Below are positions 50,842-59,552 of a stretch of 64,000 bases of DNA, one piece after another; positions within the stretch are counted from its first letter, which is position 1; each line of letters opens with the position of its first letter. Source of the DNA: Sulfitobacter alexandrii. Lineage in GTDB: Bacteria > Pseudomonadota > Alphaproteobacteria > Rhodobacterales > Rhodobacteraceae. Made by a program: the position numbers and the translations under genes. Location of the stretch: positions 3,038,001 to 3,102,000 of the forward strand of contig NZ_CP018076.1 in the NCBI RefSeq assembly GCF_001886735.1, given 5' to 3'. The notes beneath the pieces are model-generated. The model was not told the DNA's origin. It made no database searches and saw only the letters and a list, made by a program, of their open reading frames with translations.

Positions 50842-50927
50842 GCTGATATGGGCGGGCCGTCTGGCCCGCCCTTCGCAGGCCGGGCACCGCGACCGGCCTG
50901 CCCCCATTCCCTGCGAAGGACACCCCG

Positions 50928-52622
50928 ATGAGCGATGTGACCGAGACGACCGCGCCGATCCCACAGGATCCCCCCGACCGGGAGGCAAAGAAATCCGATG
51001 GCAAGATCAGAGCCGCGGACGGTACGTCGCTCAAACGCAGCCTGAACCGCGCCCTGCGCCGTCAGAAGCTGCGCGCGCTGGTCCTGATCGCCCCGCTTCT
51101 CATCTTCGTTCTCGTCACCTTCATCGCGCCCATCGCCGACATGCTGTTCCGCTCCGTCGAGAACCAGATCGTCGCCGAAACCCTGCCGCGCACCACCGAA
51201 ACGCTGGCGGACTGGGATTCCACCTCAGGTGATCTGCCGGGTGCCCCGGTCTACAAGGCACTCTACGAAGACCTGTTCATCGCGCAGGAGCGCAAGCTGC
51301 ACACCCGCCTCGGTTCGCGGCTGAACTACGAACTGACCGGCGCATCCTCGCTGTTCCGCAAGTCGGGCCGCGGCGTCGACGACATCGGCGAGGTCTACCA
51401 GGACCAGTTCGAGGATTTCGACGAATTTTGGGAAGACGGCGAGAACTGGAACTCCTTCATGGGCTCCGACGCCTGGCTGGCGGATATCCAGGCCTGGGAC
51501 GAAGACTCCGGCGACCGGCAGCCCCGGTTCGAGATGCGCGACGGGATCGCCGAATTCTTCCCCCGGACCGCCGAAAAGTACGAAATCTACGCCGACGTCA
51601 TCCAGAACGAGGAAGAAGACTACCTCTATGACGAAGACCCGTGGGCGTTGATCTATTCCGCATTCTACGACGACCTCACCGGCCCGAACGGCGACATGGC
51701 CGCCGCGTATAACGGCCCCGCTGCGGCACAAATCCAGGCCGCCGCGGCAGCCGCCGCGGACTTCGAGACGGTGGATTACCCCGCCGCCTTTGCCGAGATC
51801 GACAGGGATTGGGCGCGAACCCCGATCTGGCAGACGATCCAGACCTACTCGGGCCCCTTCACGAACGGCTATTTCCTGAACGCGGTCGACATGCAGAAGA
51901 CCCCGGATGGTCCAGAGCTGCGGCCCGAGAACCAGCGTATCTACGGCACCCTGTTCCTGCGGACGCTGTTCATGTCGCTGATGATCACCGGCAGCTGCAT
52001 CCTGCTTGGATACCCGGTGGCATGGCTGCTGGCCAACCTGCCCGCGCGCACCGCGAACCTGCTGATGATCCTTGTGCTGCTGCCCTTCTGGACCTCGCTG
52101 CTGGTGCGGACTTCGGCCTGGAAGGTGATGCTGCAACAGCAGGGCGTTATCAACGACACGCTGGTCTGGCTCGGCATCGTGTCGGACGCGGGCCGGCTGG
52201 CGCTGATCAACAACCAGACCGGCACGATCATCGCGATGACGCACATCCTGCTGCCTTTCATGATCCTGCCGCTCTATTCCGTCATGGCGACCATTCCGCC
52301 GGCCTACCTGCGCGCGGCCAAGAGCCTCGGCGCGACCAACTGGACAGCGTTCTGGCGGGTCTACTTCCCGCAGTCCGTGCCGGGGATCGGCGCGGGGTCC
52401 ATCCTCGTGTTCATCCTGTCGATCGGCTACTACATCACGCCCGAGATCGTCGGCGGCACCACCGGGACGTTCATCTCCAACCGGATCGCCTATCACATTT
52501 CCAGCTCGCTCAACTGGGGCCTCGCCGCCGCACTGGGGGCGATCCTGCTGGCGGTCGTGTTGGGGCTTTACTGGGCCTACGACAAGATCGTCGGCATCGA
52601 CAACGTGAAACTGGGGGGCTAG
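50928..52622 (+). CDS. Polyamine-type ABC permease with large N-terminal insertion (PotB-like)
   Basis: A 564-residue permease where about 290 is normal. After a cytoplasmic tail (1-48) and first membrane helix (about 50-72, ALVLIAPLLIFVLVTFIAPI), about 270 acidic, mostly helical residues follow before the remaining helices begin near 345 (LFLRTLFMSLMITGSCILLG). The core has the coupling loop YLRAAKSLGATNWTAFWRVY and ends normally. The insertion, rich in Asp, Glu, Ala and Trp, lies on the periplasmic side if topology is standard. Confidence 0.9.
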   Translation: MSDVTETTAPIPQDPPDREAKKSDGKIRAADGTSLKRSLNRALRRQKLRALVLIAPLLIFVLVTFIAPIADMLFRSVENQIVAETLPRTTETLADWDSTSGDLPGAPVYKALYEDLFIAQERKLHTRLGSRLNYELTGASSLFRKSGRGVDDIGEVYQDQFEDFDEFWEDGENWNSFMGSDAWLADIQAWDEDSGDRQPRFEMRDGIAEFFPRTAEKYEIYADVIQNEEEDYLYDEDPWALIYSAFYDDLTGPNGDMAAAYNGPAAAQIQAAAAAAADFETVDYPAAFAEIDRDWARTPIWQTIQTYSGPFTNGYFLNAVDMQKTPDGPELRPENQRIYGTLFLRTLFMSLMITGSCILLGYPVAWLLANLPARTANLLMILVLLPFWTSLLVRTSAWKVMLQQQGVINDTLVWLGIVSDAGRLALINNQTGTIIAMTHILLPFMILPLYSVMATIPPAYLRAAKSLGATNWTAFWRVYFPQSVPGIGAGSILVFILSIGYYITPEIVGGTTGTFISNRIAYHISSSLNWGLAAALGAILLAVVLGLYWAYDKIVGIDNVKLGG

Positions 52623-52626
52623 GACC

Positions 52627-53805
52627 ATGACCGCACTCACGCCAATCAGCCGAACTGCCCCGTCCTTCTATGTGCCGGTGGTCGCCCTCGCCGGGGCGGT
52701 TGCAGGGCTCTTCGTCGGCACCGCGCAGGGCAGCGGGCTTCTGGGCATCGTCATCGGCGCCATCGCGATGGGCGCCCTCGCCTTCGTCCTGACCCGGTTC
52801 GTATCCTCGGAGAAGGCAGGCATCTGGGGCAGTACCGCCCTCCTCGCCGTGATCGGCTTCCTTATGGGGGGCATCCCCGCCCTGATCATCGGCGCGGCCT
52901 TCGGGTGGTTCTTCGCGTGGTTCGGCTACTGGCTGTACGAGGGACGGTACCGCAGGAAACTGCCGCCCTACCTCACACCCGGACAGGTCTTGTGGCACTT
53001 CGCGTTCCGGGTGATCTGCGGCGCGATCCTCGTGTTCCTGATCACCCCGATCCTCGTGGTCATGCCGCTCAGCTTCAATGCCGAGAACTTCTTTACCTTC
53101 ACGCCCGAGATGCTGCGGTTCGATCCGGATGGATACTCGCTCAAGCACTACCGCGACTTCTTCAACAGCTCCGACTGGCAGGCCGCGCTGCGCAACTCGC
53201 TGATGATCGCGCCGGTGGCGACGCTCCTGTCGGTCTCCTTCGGAACCTTGGCGGCGATCGGCCTGAGCCAGCCGCACGTCCCGTTCCGGCGGGCGATCAT
53301 GGCGGTCCTCATTTCTCCGATGATCGTGCCGCTGATCATCTCGGCGGCGGGCATGTACTTCTTCTACAGCCGTATCGGGCTTCAGGGCACCTATCTCGGC
53401 GTCGTGCTCGCGCACGCGGCGCTGGGGATTCCCTTCGTCATCATCACCGTGACGGCGACACTCGTCGGCTTCGACCCCTCGCTCACACGGGCGGCGGCCA
53501 ACATGGGCGCCTCGCCGGTGCGGACCTTTTTCAAGGTGCAGATGCCGCTTATTCTTCCCGGCGTGATCTCGGGCGGGCTGTTTGCCTTCATCACGTCCTT
53601 CGACGAGGTCGTCGTTGTGCTCTTCGTCGGCTCCGCCGGGCAGAAGACACTGCCCTGGCAGATGTTCATCGGTCTGCGCGAACAGATCAGTCCGACGATC
53701 CTTGCCGTGGCGACCCTGCTGGTGACCATCTCCATCCTGCTGCTGACCACGCTCGAGCTGCTGCGGCGGCGATCGGAGCGATTGCGCGGCATGTCGCCAA
53801 GCTGA
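52627..53805 (+). CDS. Polyamine-type ABC permease (PotC-like)
   Basis: A 392-residue permease. The first 115 residues add three or four hydrophobic helices (FYVPVVALAGAVAGLFVGTA and IGFLMGGIPALIIGAAFGWF) ahead of the usual six-helix core. The core contains FRVICGAILVFLITPILVVM and the coupling loop TRAAANMGASPVRTFFKVQM. It partners the upstream permease. The gene begins 4 bases after it and is the last of the four-gene importer. Confidence 0.91.
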   Translation: MTALTPISRTAPSFYVPVVALAGAVAGLFVGTAQGSGLLGIVIGAIAMGALAFVLTRFVSSEKAGIWGSTALLAVIGFLMGGIPALIIGAAFGWFFAWFGYWLYEGRYRRKLPPYLTPGQVLWHFAFRVICGAILVFLITPILVVMPLSFNAENFFTFTPEMLRFDPDGYSLKHYRDFFNSSDWQAALRNSLMIAPVATLLSVSFGTLAAIGLSQPHVPFRRAIMAVLISPMIVPLIISAAGMYFFYSRIGLQGTYLGVVLAHAALGIPFVIITVTATLVGFDPSLTRAAANMGASPVRTFFKVQMPLILPGVISGGLFAFITSFDEVVVVLFVGSAGQKTLPWQMFIGLREQISPTILAVATLLVTISILLLTTLELLRRRSERLRGMSPS

Positions 53806-53825
53806 CCCCCACACCCGATCTCACG

Positions 53826-53856
53826 GCAGGGCGGCCTCTTTCACGGGTCGCCCTGC
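53826..53856 (+). terminator. Hairpin after the polyamine importer
   Basis: GCAGGGCG (53826-53833) pairs with CGCCCTGC (53849-53856), loop 15 bases, 21 bases after the permease stop. Only a short T run follows, so termination strength is uncertain. The fadE promoter should lie between here and 53921. Confidence 0.55.
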
Positions 53857-53920
53857 GGCATTTCGCGCACATGGAACTGATGAAGCCCGGGCAGAGTTTG
53901 GCTCGCAGGAGGGCCACATC

Positions 53921-56185
53921 ATGTCCAGCATTCGCGCAAAGTACATCACCAAGCCAATTCACAAGTGGGCCAAGGGGGCTCTTCCCGCACTTTCGTCAAC
54001 CGAAAGCGAAGCGCTTCAGGCCGGCGAAGTGTGGTGGGAAGCGGAACTCTTTTCGGGCAATCCCGACTGGAAGAAGCTGCATGCCGTCAAGGCCCCGCGT
54101 CTGAGCGAAGAGGAACAGGCGTTCTTCGACGGTCCGGTGCAGGAACTTTGCGGGATGATCGACGACTGGAAGATCAACCACGAGGACGGTGATCTTCCCG
54201 ACGAGGTCTGGCAATTCCTGCGCGACAAGAAGTTCTTCGGGATGATCATTCCGAAATCCTATGGCGGGCTGGAATTCTCGGCCTTCGCCCATTCCGAGAT
54301 CGTCCGCTACATCTCTTCCCGCTCCGTCGCGGCTGCGGTCACGGTGATGGTCCCCAATTCGCTTGGCCCCGGCGAATTGCTGCACCAGTTCGGGACGAAA
54401 GAGCAGAAAGACCACTGGCTGCCCCGCCTGGCCGACGGCCGGGAACTGCCCGCCTTCGGTCTGACCAGCGCCGAAGCCGGGTCCGACGCATCGGCGATGA
54501 TCGACACCGGCGTTGTCTGCAAAGGCATGTGGGAGGGCGAGGAGGTGCTCGGCCTGCGGCTGAACTGGGCAAAGCGCTACATCACGTTGTCGCCCGTCTG
54601 CACGGTGCTGGGTCTGGCCTTCCAGATGCGCGACCCCGACGGGCTGCTGGGCGATCAGGAGGATATCGGCATCACCTGCGCGCTGGTGCCGACAGACTTG
54701 GACGGGGTCGAAACCGGGCGGAGGCACCTGCCGTCCTCGACCATGTTCATGAACGGCCCCACCACCGGGACGGACGTTTTCATTCCCCTAGACAACATCA
54801 TCGGCGGCCAGGAATACGCCGGGCGCGGATGGATGATGCTGATGTCGGCGCTGGCCGCGGGGCGCGGCATTTCGCTGCCCTCCATGGGCTGTGCGGCCAT
54901 CGCGTTGTCTGCCCATACGACAGGCGCCTATTCCCGGATCCGCCAGCAATTCAACCTGCCCATCGGCAAGTTCGGCGGCATTCAGGATCGCATGGGCCGC
55001 CTCGCCGCGGATTCATACGCGATGGACGCGGCGCGTCACCTGACCTGCGCCGGACTGGACGAGGGACGCGCGCTCTCGGTCATCTCCGCCATCATGAAGG
55101 CGCACGCGACCTTCCGGATGCGCGAGGCGCTCAATGACGCGATGGACGTACACTCCGGCAAGGCGGTGATCGACGGGCCGTCGAATTATCTGCTGCCGCT
55201 TTACCGGGCGGTGCCGATCGGCATCACGGTCGAAGGCGCCAACATCGTGACCAGAAGCCTCATCATCTTCGGGCAGGGTTCGATCAGGGCGCATCCCCAC
55301 ATGCTCGACAACATGCTGGCCCTACAGGAGGAGGACGAGCAGAAGTCGCTCGAGATGTTCGACAAGTCTTTCTGGGCGCACGTCGGTCACACGACCAAAA
55401 CGCTTTTCCGCGCCTGGGGCCGTGCCATCACGGGCGGCCGCACGGGCACGACGGCTAACTTCGGTCCGGCCAAGCCGATCTATCAGGAGCTGTCCCGCTG
55501 GTCCGCGGCATACGCGCTGACCGCCGACTTTGCCTTTCTCACGCTGGGCGGCGCGCTCAAGCGCAAGGAGATGATCTCGGCCCGGATGGGCGACATCCTG
55601 TCGGAAATGTACATCCTGTCCGCCGCTCTCAAACGCTGGGAGGACGAAGGACGGCAGGAAGCGGATCTTCCGGTGCTGCAATATGCCGCCGACGCCGGCT
55701 TCAAGCGCATCCAGGTCGCGCTGGACGAGGTGATCGCGAACATGCCTGCCCGCTGGGCAGCGTACATCTTGCGGTTCATCACCCTGCCCGGTGCCACCCG
55801 CCGGGGCCCGAATGACCGGCTCACAGCCAAGGTCAGCGACGTGATCTACGAGCCGTCCGAGGCGCGCGACCGCGTGATCGGCCGTCTTCATGGCGGCAAG
55901 GAAGGCGACGGCATTCACACGCTCAACGCGTGCTTTGCCAAGGTCGTGGAAATGGCACCGGTCATGAAACGCCTGCGCGACGCCAGAAAGACGCCCGAAC
56001 AGGCCAAGGAAGCCGGTACGCTCAGCGACAGCGAACTGACGCAGATCAAGGAAATGAACACGCTTGTCGACAAGGTCGTGGCGGTCGATGACTACACACC
56101 CGAAGAGCTGTCGCGGATCTTCAAGGACCACGGTGCCACGTCGTCGGATGACTACCGCGCCACGCCCCGCGAGGCTGCGGAATGA
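53921..56185 (+). CDS. fadE: Acyl-CoA dehydrogenase, FadE-type
   Basis: A 754-residue enzyme of the long FadE class. The acyl-CoA dehydrogenase core shows AFGLTSAEAGSDASAMIDTG and GRGWMMLMSALAAGRGISLP, followed by DVHSGKAVIDGPSNY; the C-terminal 250 residues match the DUF1974 extension. It introduces the first double bond in beta-oxidation, with FAD. AGGAGGG precedes the start. Its stop overlaps the thiolase gene by 4 bases. Confidence 0.93.
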   Translation: MSSIRAKYITKPIHKWAKGALPALSSTESEALQAGEVWWEAELFSGNPDWKKLHAVKAPRLSEEEQAFFDGPVQELCGMIDDWKINHEDGDLPDEVWQFLRDKKFFGMIIPKSYGGLEFSAFAHSEIVRYISSRSVAAAVTVMVPNSLGPGELLHQFGTKEQKDHWLPRLADGRELPAFGLTSAEAGSDASAMIDTGVVCKGMWEGEEVLGLRLNWAKRYITLSPVCTVLGLAFQMRDPDGLLGDQEDIGITCALVPTDLDGVETGRRHLPSSTMFMNGPTTGTDVFIPLDNIIGGQEYAGRGWMMLMSALAAGRGISLPSMGCAAIALSAHTTGAYSRIRQQFNLPIGKFGGIQDRMGRLAADSYAMDAARHLTCAGLDEGRALSVISAIMKAHATFRMREALNDAMDVHSGKAVIDGPSNYLLPLYRAVPIGITVEGANIVTRSLIIFGQGSIRAHPHMLDNMLALQEEDEQKSLEMFDKSFWAHVGHTTKTLFRAWGRAITGGRTGTTANFGPAKPIYQELSRWSAAYALTADFAFLTLGGALKRKEMISARMGDILSEMYILSAALKRWEDEGRQEADLPVLQYAADAGFKRIQVALDEVIANMPARWAAYILRFITLPGATRRGPNDRLTAKVSDVIYEPSEARDRVIGRLHGGKEGDGIHTLNACFAKVVEMAPVMKRLRDARKTPEQAKEAGTLSDSELTQIKEMNTLVDKVVAVDDYTPEELSRIFKDHGATSSDDYRATPREAAE

Positions 56186-57480
56186 GCGTCAGGAACCGAC
56201 AACGTGTCTTTCTCGTCGATGGCGCACGCACGCCGTTCCTCAAGGCGCGCGGTGCGCCGGGCCCCTTCACGCCGGTCGATCTGGCGGTTCAGGCCGGCCG
56301 CCCGCTCTTGGCGCGTCAGCCCTTCGACCGGACAGCTTTCGATCTGGTAATCCTTGGCTGCGTGAACGTCATCGCGGACGAGATGAACCCGGCCCGTGTC
56401 GCGGCGCTGCGCCTCGGCCTGGGCGAGGCGATGGTCGCCTTTACCATGCAGATCAACTGCGGTTCCGGCATGCAAAGCATCGACACCGCCTACCGCTATA
56501 TCCGCGAGGGAAGCCACCAGATGATCCTGGCCGGCGGGACGGAGGCACTGAGCCATGCGCCGCTGACCTTGCGCCAGTCGGCGGTGGAGTGGTTCGGCAA
56601 GATGAACGCCGCCAAGGGCCCTCTCGAACAGGCCAAGGCGATGACGGGCATCCGGCCCGAGTTCTTCAAACCCGTCGTGGGCCTGGAACGCGGTCTGACC
56701 GATCCGATCACCACGCTGAACATGGGCCAGACCGCGGAGGTGCTGGCGCATCGTTTCGGCATCGACCGCAAGTCGGCCGACACCTATGCGATGCAAAGCC
56801 ATCATCGTCTTGCCGCCGCTCAGAAGGAAGGTCGTCTGAATGACGAGGTCATGCCCGCGTTCGACAGGGATGGACAGGTTTACGACCATGACGATGGCGT
56901 GCGCCCCGATAGCGACCTCGAAGGTCTGGCCAAGCCCAAACCGGTATTCGAACCGCCCTACGGCAAGGTGACGGCGGGCAATGCGAGCCAGATCACCGAC
57001 GGCGCAAGCTGGTGCATCCTCGCATCCGAAAAGGCGGTGGAGGCGCACGGGCTCGAACCGCTGGCCGAAATCACCGACAGCGAATGGGCGGCGCTCGACC
57101 CGGCGATCATGGGTCTGGGGCCGGTCCTGTCCGCGACCCCCATCATGCAGCGGCACGACCTGAAACGGGAGGACATCGGCCTTTGGGAACTCAACGAAGC
57201 CTTCGCCGCGCAGGTGCTTTCCTGCCTTGCAGCATGGAACGACGAGGATTTCTGCCGCGAGGTGCTGGGCTATGACAGCGCCTTCGGGATGATCGACCGC
57301 GATCGGCTGAACGTGGATGGCGGCGCGATCTCTCTTGGCCACCCGGTGGGCACCAGCGGGAACCGCATCGTGCTGCATCTTGCCAACGCGATGAAGGCGC
57401 GGGGCGAGAAACGGGGCATTGCAACCGAATGCATCGGCGGCGGGCTTGGCGGTGCGATGATGCTGGAGGCCGTGCAATGA
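56182..57480 (+). CDS. Acetyl-CoA C-acyltransferase (thiolase, FadA/FadI-type)
   Basis: A 432-residue thiolase. The nucleophilic cysteine is in MQINCGSGMQSID (about residue 93), the later motifs are LNVDGGAISLGHPVGTSGNR (His) and ATECIGGGLGGAMMLEA (second Cys). It splits 3-ketoacyl-CoA into acetyl-CoA and a shortened acyl-CoA. Length, near 430, suits FadI. It overlaps fadB/J by 4 bases, so the enzymes are made in step. Confidence 0.94.
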   Translation: MSVRNRQRVFLVDGARTPFLKARGAPGPFTPVDLAVQAGRPLLARQPFDRTAFDLVILGCVNVIADEMNPARVAALRLGLGEAMVAFTMQINCGSGMQSIDTAYRYIREGSHQMILAGGTEALSHAPLTLRQSAVEWFGKMNAAKGPLEQAKAMTGIRPEFFKPVVGLERGLTDPITTLNMGQTAEVLAHRFGIDRKSADTYAMQSHHRLAAAQKEGRLNDEVMPAFDRDGQVYDHDDGVRPDSDLEGLAKPKPVFEPPYGKVTAGNASQITDGASWCILASEKAVEAHGLEPLAEITDSEWAALDPAIMGLGPVLSATPIMQRHDLKREDIGLWELNEAFAAQVLSCLAAWNDEDFCREVLGYDSAFGMIDRDRLNVDGGAISLGHPVGTSGNRIVLHLANAMKARGEKRGIATECIGGGLGGAMMLEAVQ

Positions 57481-59552
57481 CCGGAAAAGTTCTCGAATTC
57501 CTCGGTGAGACCAAGCTCGAGCTCGGTCCCGCAGGTCCGCGCAAGGGCCAGTGGCGCACGGGCCGTGACGAGGACGGAATCCTGTGGCTGGTGCTGGACA
57601 AGCAGGACAGTTCCGCGAACACCATCTCGCAGGACGTGTTGCGAGAGCTTGACGAGCATGTGGCCGGCGCAGAGGCAGATCTGCCCAAGGCGCTGGTGAT
57701 CCGCTCTGCCAAACCCGCCGGTTTCGCTGCGGGCGCTGACATTACCAGTTTCGACGCGCTGTCGGACGACGGTGCGGATGAGCTTCTGAAGCAGGGCCAT
57801 GACGTTCTGGACAGGATCGAGGCGTTGAAATGCACGACGATCTGCGTGGTGCACGGGGCGGCGCTGGGTGCGGGCTTCGAGCTGGCCCTCGCCTGCGACC
57901 TGCGGATTGCCACGCCCGGCGCCTCCTTTGGCTTTCCCGAAGTTCAACTCGGTCTTCATCCGGGCCTTGGCGGTACGTTCAGGCTGCCCGCGCTGATTGA
58001 TCCGCTCGAAGCCATGACGATGATGCTCACCGGCAAGACCGCGCATACCGACCGGGCGAAATCGCTCGGGATCGCGGACAAGGTGGTGGAGGAACGCCAC
58101 ATCGCCGCAGCCGTGCGTGCCGCGGCGGATGGCAAGGTCGACGCCCATGAACAGGGGCTCAAGGCCCGCGCGCTGGGGTTCGAACAGGCCCGGAGCCTCG
58201 TTGCGCGACAGATGCGCAGCAAGACGGAAAAACAGGCGCCCGAAGAACATTACCCGGCGCCCTACGCGCTGATCGACCTGTGGGAAGAATATGGCGATGA
58301 CCGCAGGGAAATGCAGAAAGGCGAGATCCACAGTTTTGCCTCGCTTCTCAAGACGGATACGTCCAGGAACCTGCGCCGCGTCTTCTTTCTTCGGCAAAAT
58401 CTGAAGGATGCCGGACGGGGCGAGGACGGGATCGAACACGTCCACGTCATCGGCGCCGGGGCCATGGGTGCCGAAATCGCGGCCATGGCTGCCATTCGCG
58501 GGAAACGCGTCACGCTGGGCGACGTCCAGACCGATCCGCTGGGCAAGACGATCAAGCAGGCGGCGAAGATTTGCAAGGACAAGCACCTGTCTGGCATCGA
58601 AACCCGCGACGCGCTTGACCGGTTGATGCCCGATCCCAAGGGATACGGCATCGCGTCCGCCGATCTCGTCATCGAGGCCGCGACGGAAAAGCCGGATACC
58701 AAGGAAAAGATCTATGCCGGCCTGAAAGGGCGGATGAAAAAGGTCGCGATCCTTGCGTCGAACACATCGAGCCTGTCGGTGGATGCGCTGGCCGGTGCGT
58801 CACCTGAAACGGCGCGCTTCGCGGGCCTGCATTTCTTCAACCCCGTGTCGCGTATCGACCTTGTCGAAGTCGTGCGGGGGGAAGGGACAAGCGACGAAAC
58901 GGCCGACCGCCTTGCCGCCTTTTGTGGCAGCATCGGCAAGCTGCCCGCGCTGGTCACGGATTATCCGGGTTTCGTGGTGAACCGCGCGCTGACGCCCTAC
59001 CTGATGGAGGCGATGGCGCTGATGAACGAAGGGGTGAGCAAGGAGGTGATCGACACCGCCGCGATCCGTTTTGGCATGCCGATGGGGCCGGTGACGCTGG
59101 CGGATCAGGTCGGGTTGGACATCGGCCTGCACGTTGCGGAATCTCTGCGCGACAACCTAGAGAAACCGATGGCCGAGATTACCGACGACCTGCGTCAAAA
59201 GGTCGAAGCGGGGGATCTGGGCAAGAAGACCGGCAAGGGTTTCTACGACTGGTCGGACGGCACGCCGCACCCCGATGCCGACCTGTCCGAGGCGCCGAAG
59301 GATCTGACGGACCGGCTGATCCTGCCGATGCTGGACGCCTGCGTCGAAGTGTTGCGCCGTGGCGTGGCGGAAAGCGAAGACCAGGTGGATGGCGCGATGA
59401 TCTTTGCGACCGGCTGGGCGCCGTTCCGGGGCGGTCCGATGCATTACGCCCATACGCGCGGCCCAAAGGACATTGTCGCCCGTTTGCGTGAATTGCAGGA
59501 AAAGCACGGCGACCGGTTCGCACCGGACGAGGGATGGGACAGCCTTGGCTGA
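57477..59552 (+). CDS. Enoyl-CoA hydratase / 3-hydroxyacyl-CoA dehydrogenase (FadB/FadJ-type)
   Basis: A 691-residue bifunctional enzyme. The N-terminal crotonase part has GAALGAGFELALACDLRIA and FPEVQLGLHPGLGG. The dehydrogenase part starts near 322 with VHVIGAGAMGAEIAAMAAIR and includes ILASNTSSLSVDALA and FFNPVSRIDLVEVV. It carries out steps two and three of beta-oxidation. Its last 8 bases overlap the next gene. Confidence 0.95.
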   Translation: MTGKVLEFLGETKLELGPAGPRKGQWRTGRDEDGILWLVLDKQDSSANTISQDVLRELDEHVAGAEADLPKALVIRSAKPAGFAAGADITSFDALSDDGADELLKQGHDVLDRIEALKCTTICVVHGAALGAGFELALACDLRIATPGASFGFPEVQLGLHPGLGGTFRLPALIDPLEAMTMMLTGKTAHTDRAKSLGIADKVVEERHIAAAVRAAADGKVDAHEQGLKARALGFEQARSLVARQMRSKTEKQAPEEHYPAPYALIDLWEEYGDDRREMQKGEIHSFASLLKTDTSRNLRRVFFLRQNLKDAGRGEDGIEHVHVIGAGAMGAEIAAMAAIRGKRVTLGDVQTDPLGKTIKQAAKICKDKHLSGIETRDALDRLMPDPKGYGIASADLVIEAATEKPDTKEKIYAGLKGRMKKVAILASNTSSLSVDALAGASPETARFAGLHFFNPVSRIDLVEVVRGEGTSDETADRLAAFCGSIGKLPALVTDYPGFVVNRALTPYLMEAMALMNEGVSKEVIDTAAIRFGMPMGPVTLADQVGLDIGLHVAESLRDNLEKPMAEITDDLRQKVEAGDLGKKTGKGFYDWSDGTPHPDADLSEAPKDLTDRLILPMLDACVEVLRRGVAESEDQVDGAMIFATGWAPFRGGPMHYAHTRGPKDIVARLRELQEKHGDRFAPDEGWDSLG

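Noticed and set aside
52510..53814. Long antisense frame (434 codons, minus strand) opposite the second polyamine-type permease
   Set aside because: Composition is Arg/Asp/His-rich as expected for the complement of GC-rich coding DNA; no motif, and the plus-strand permease is unambiguous.
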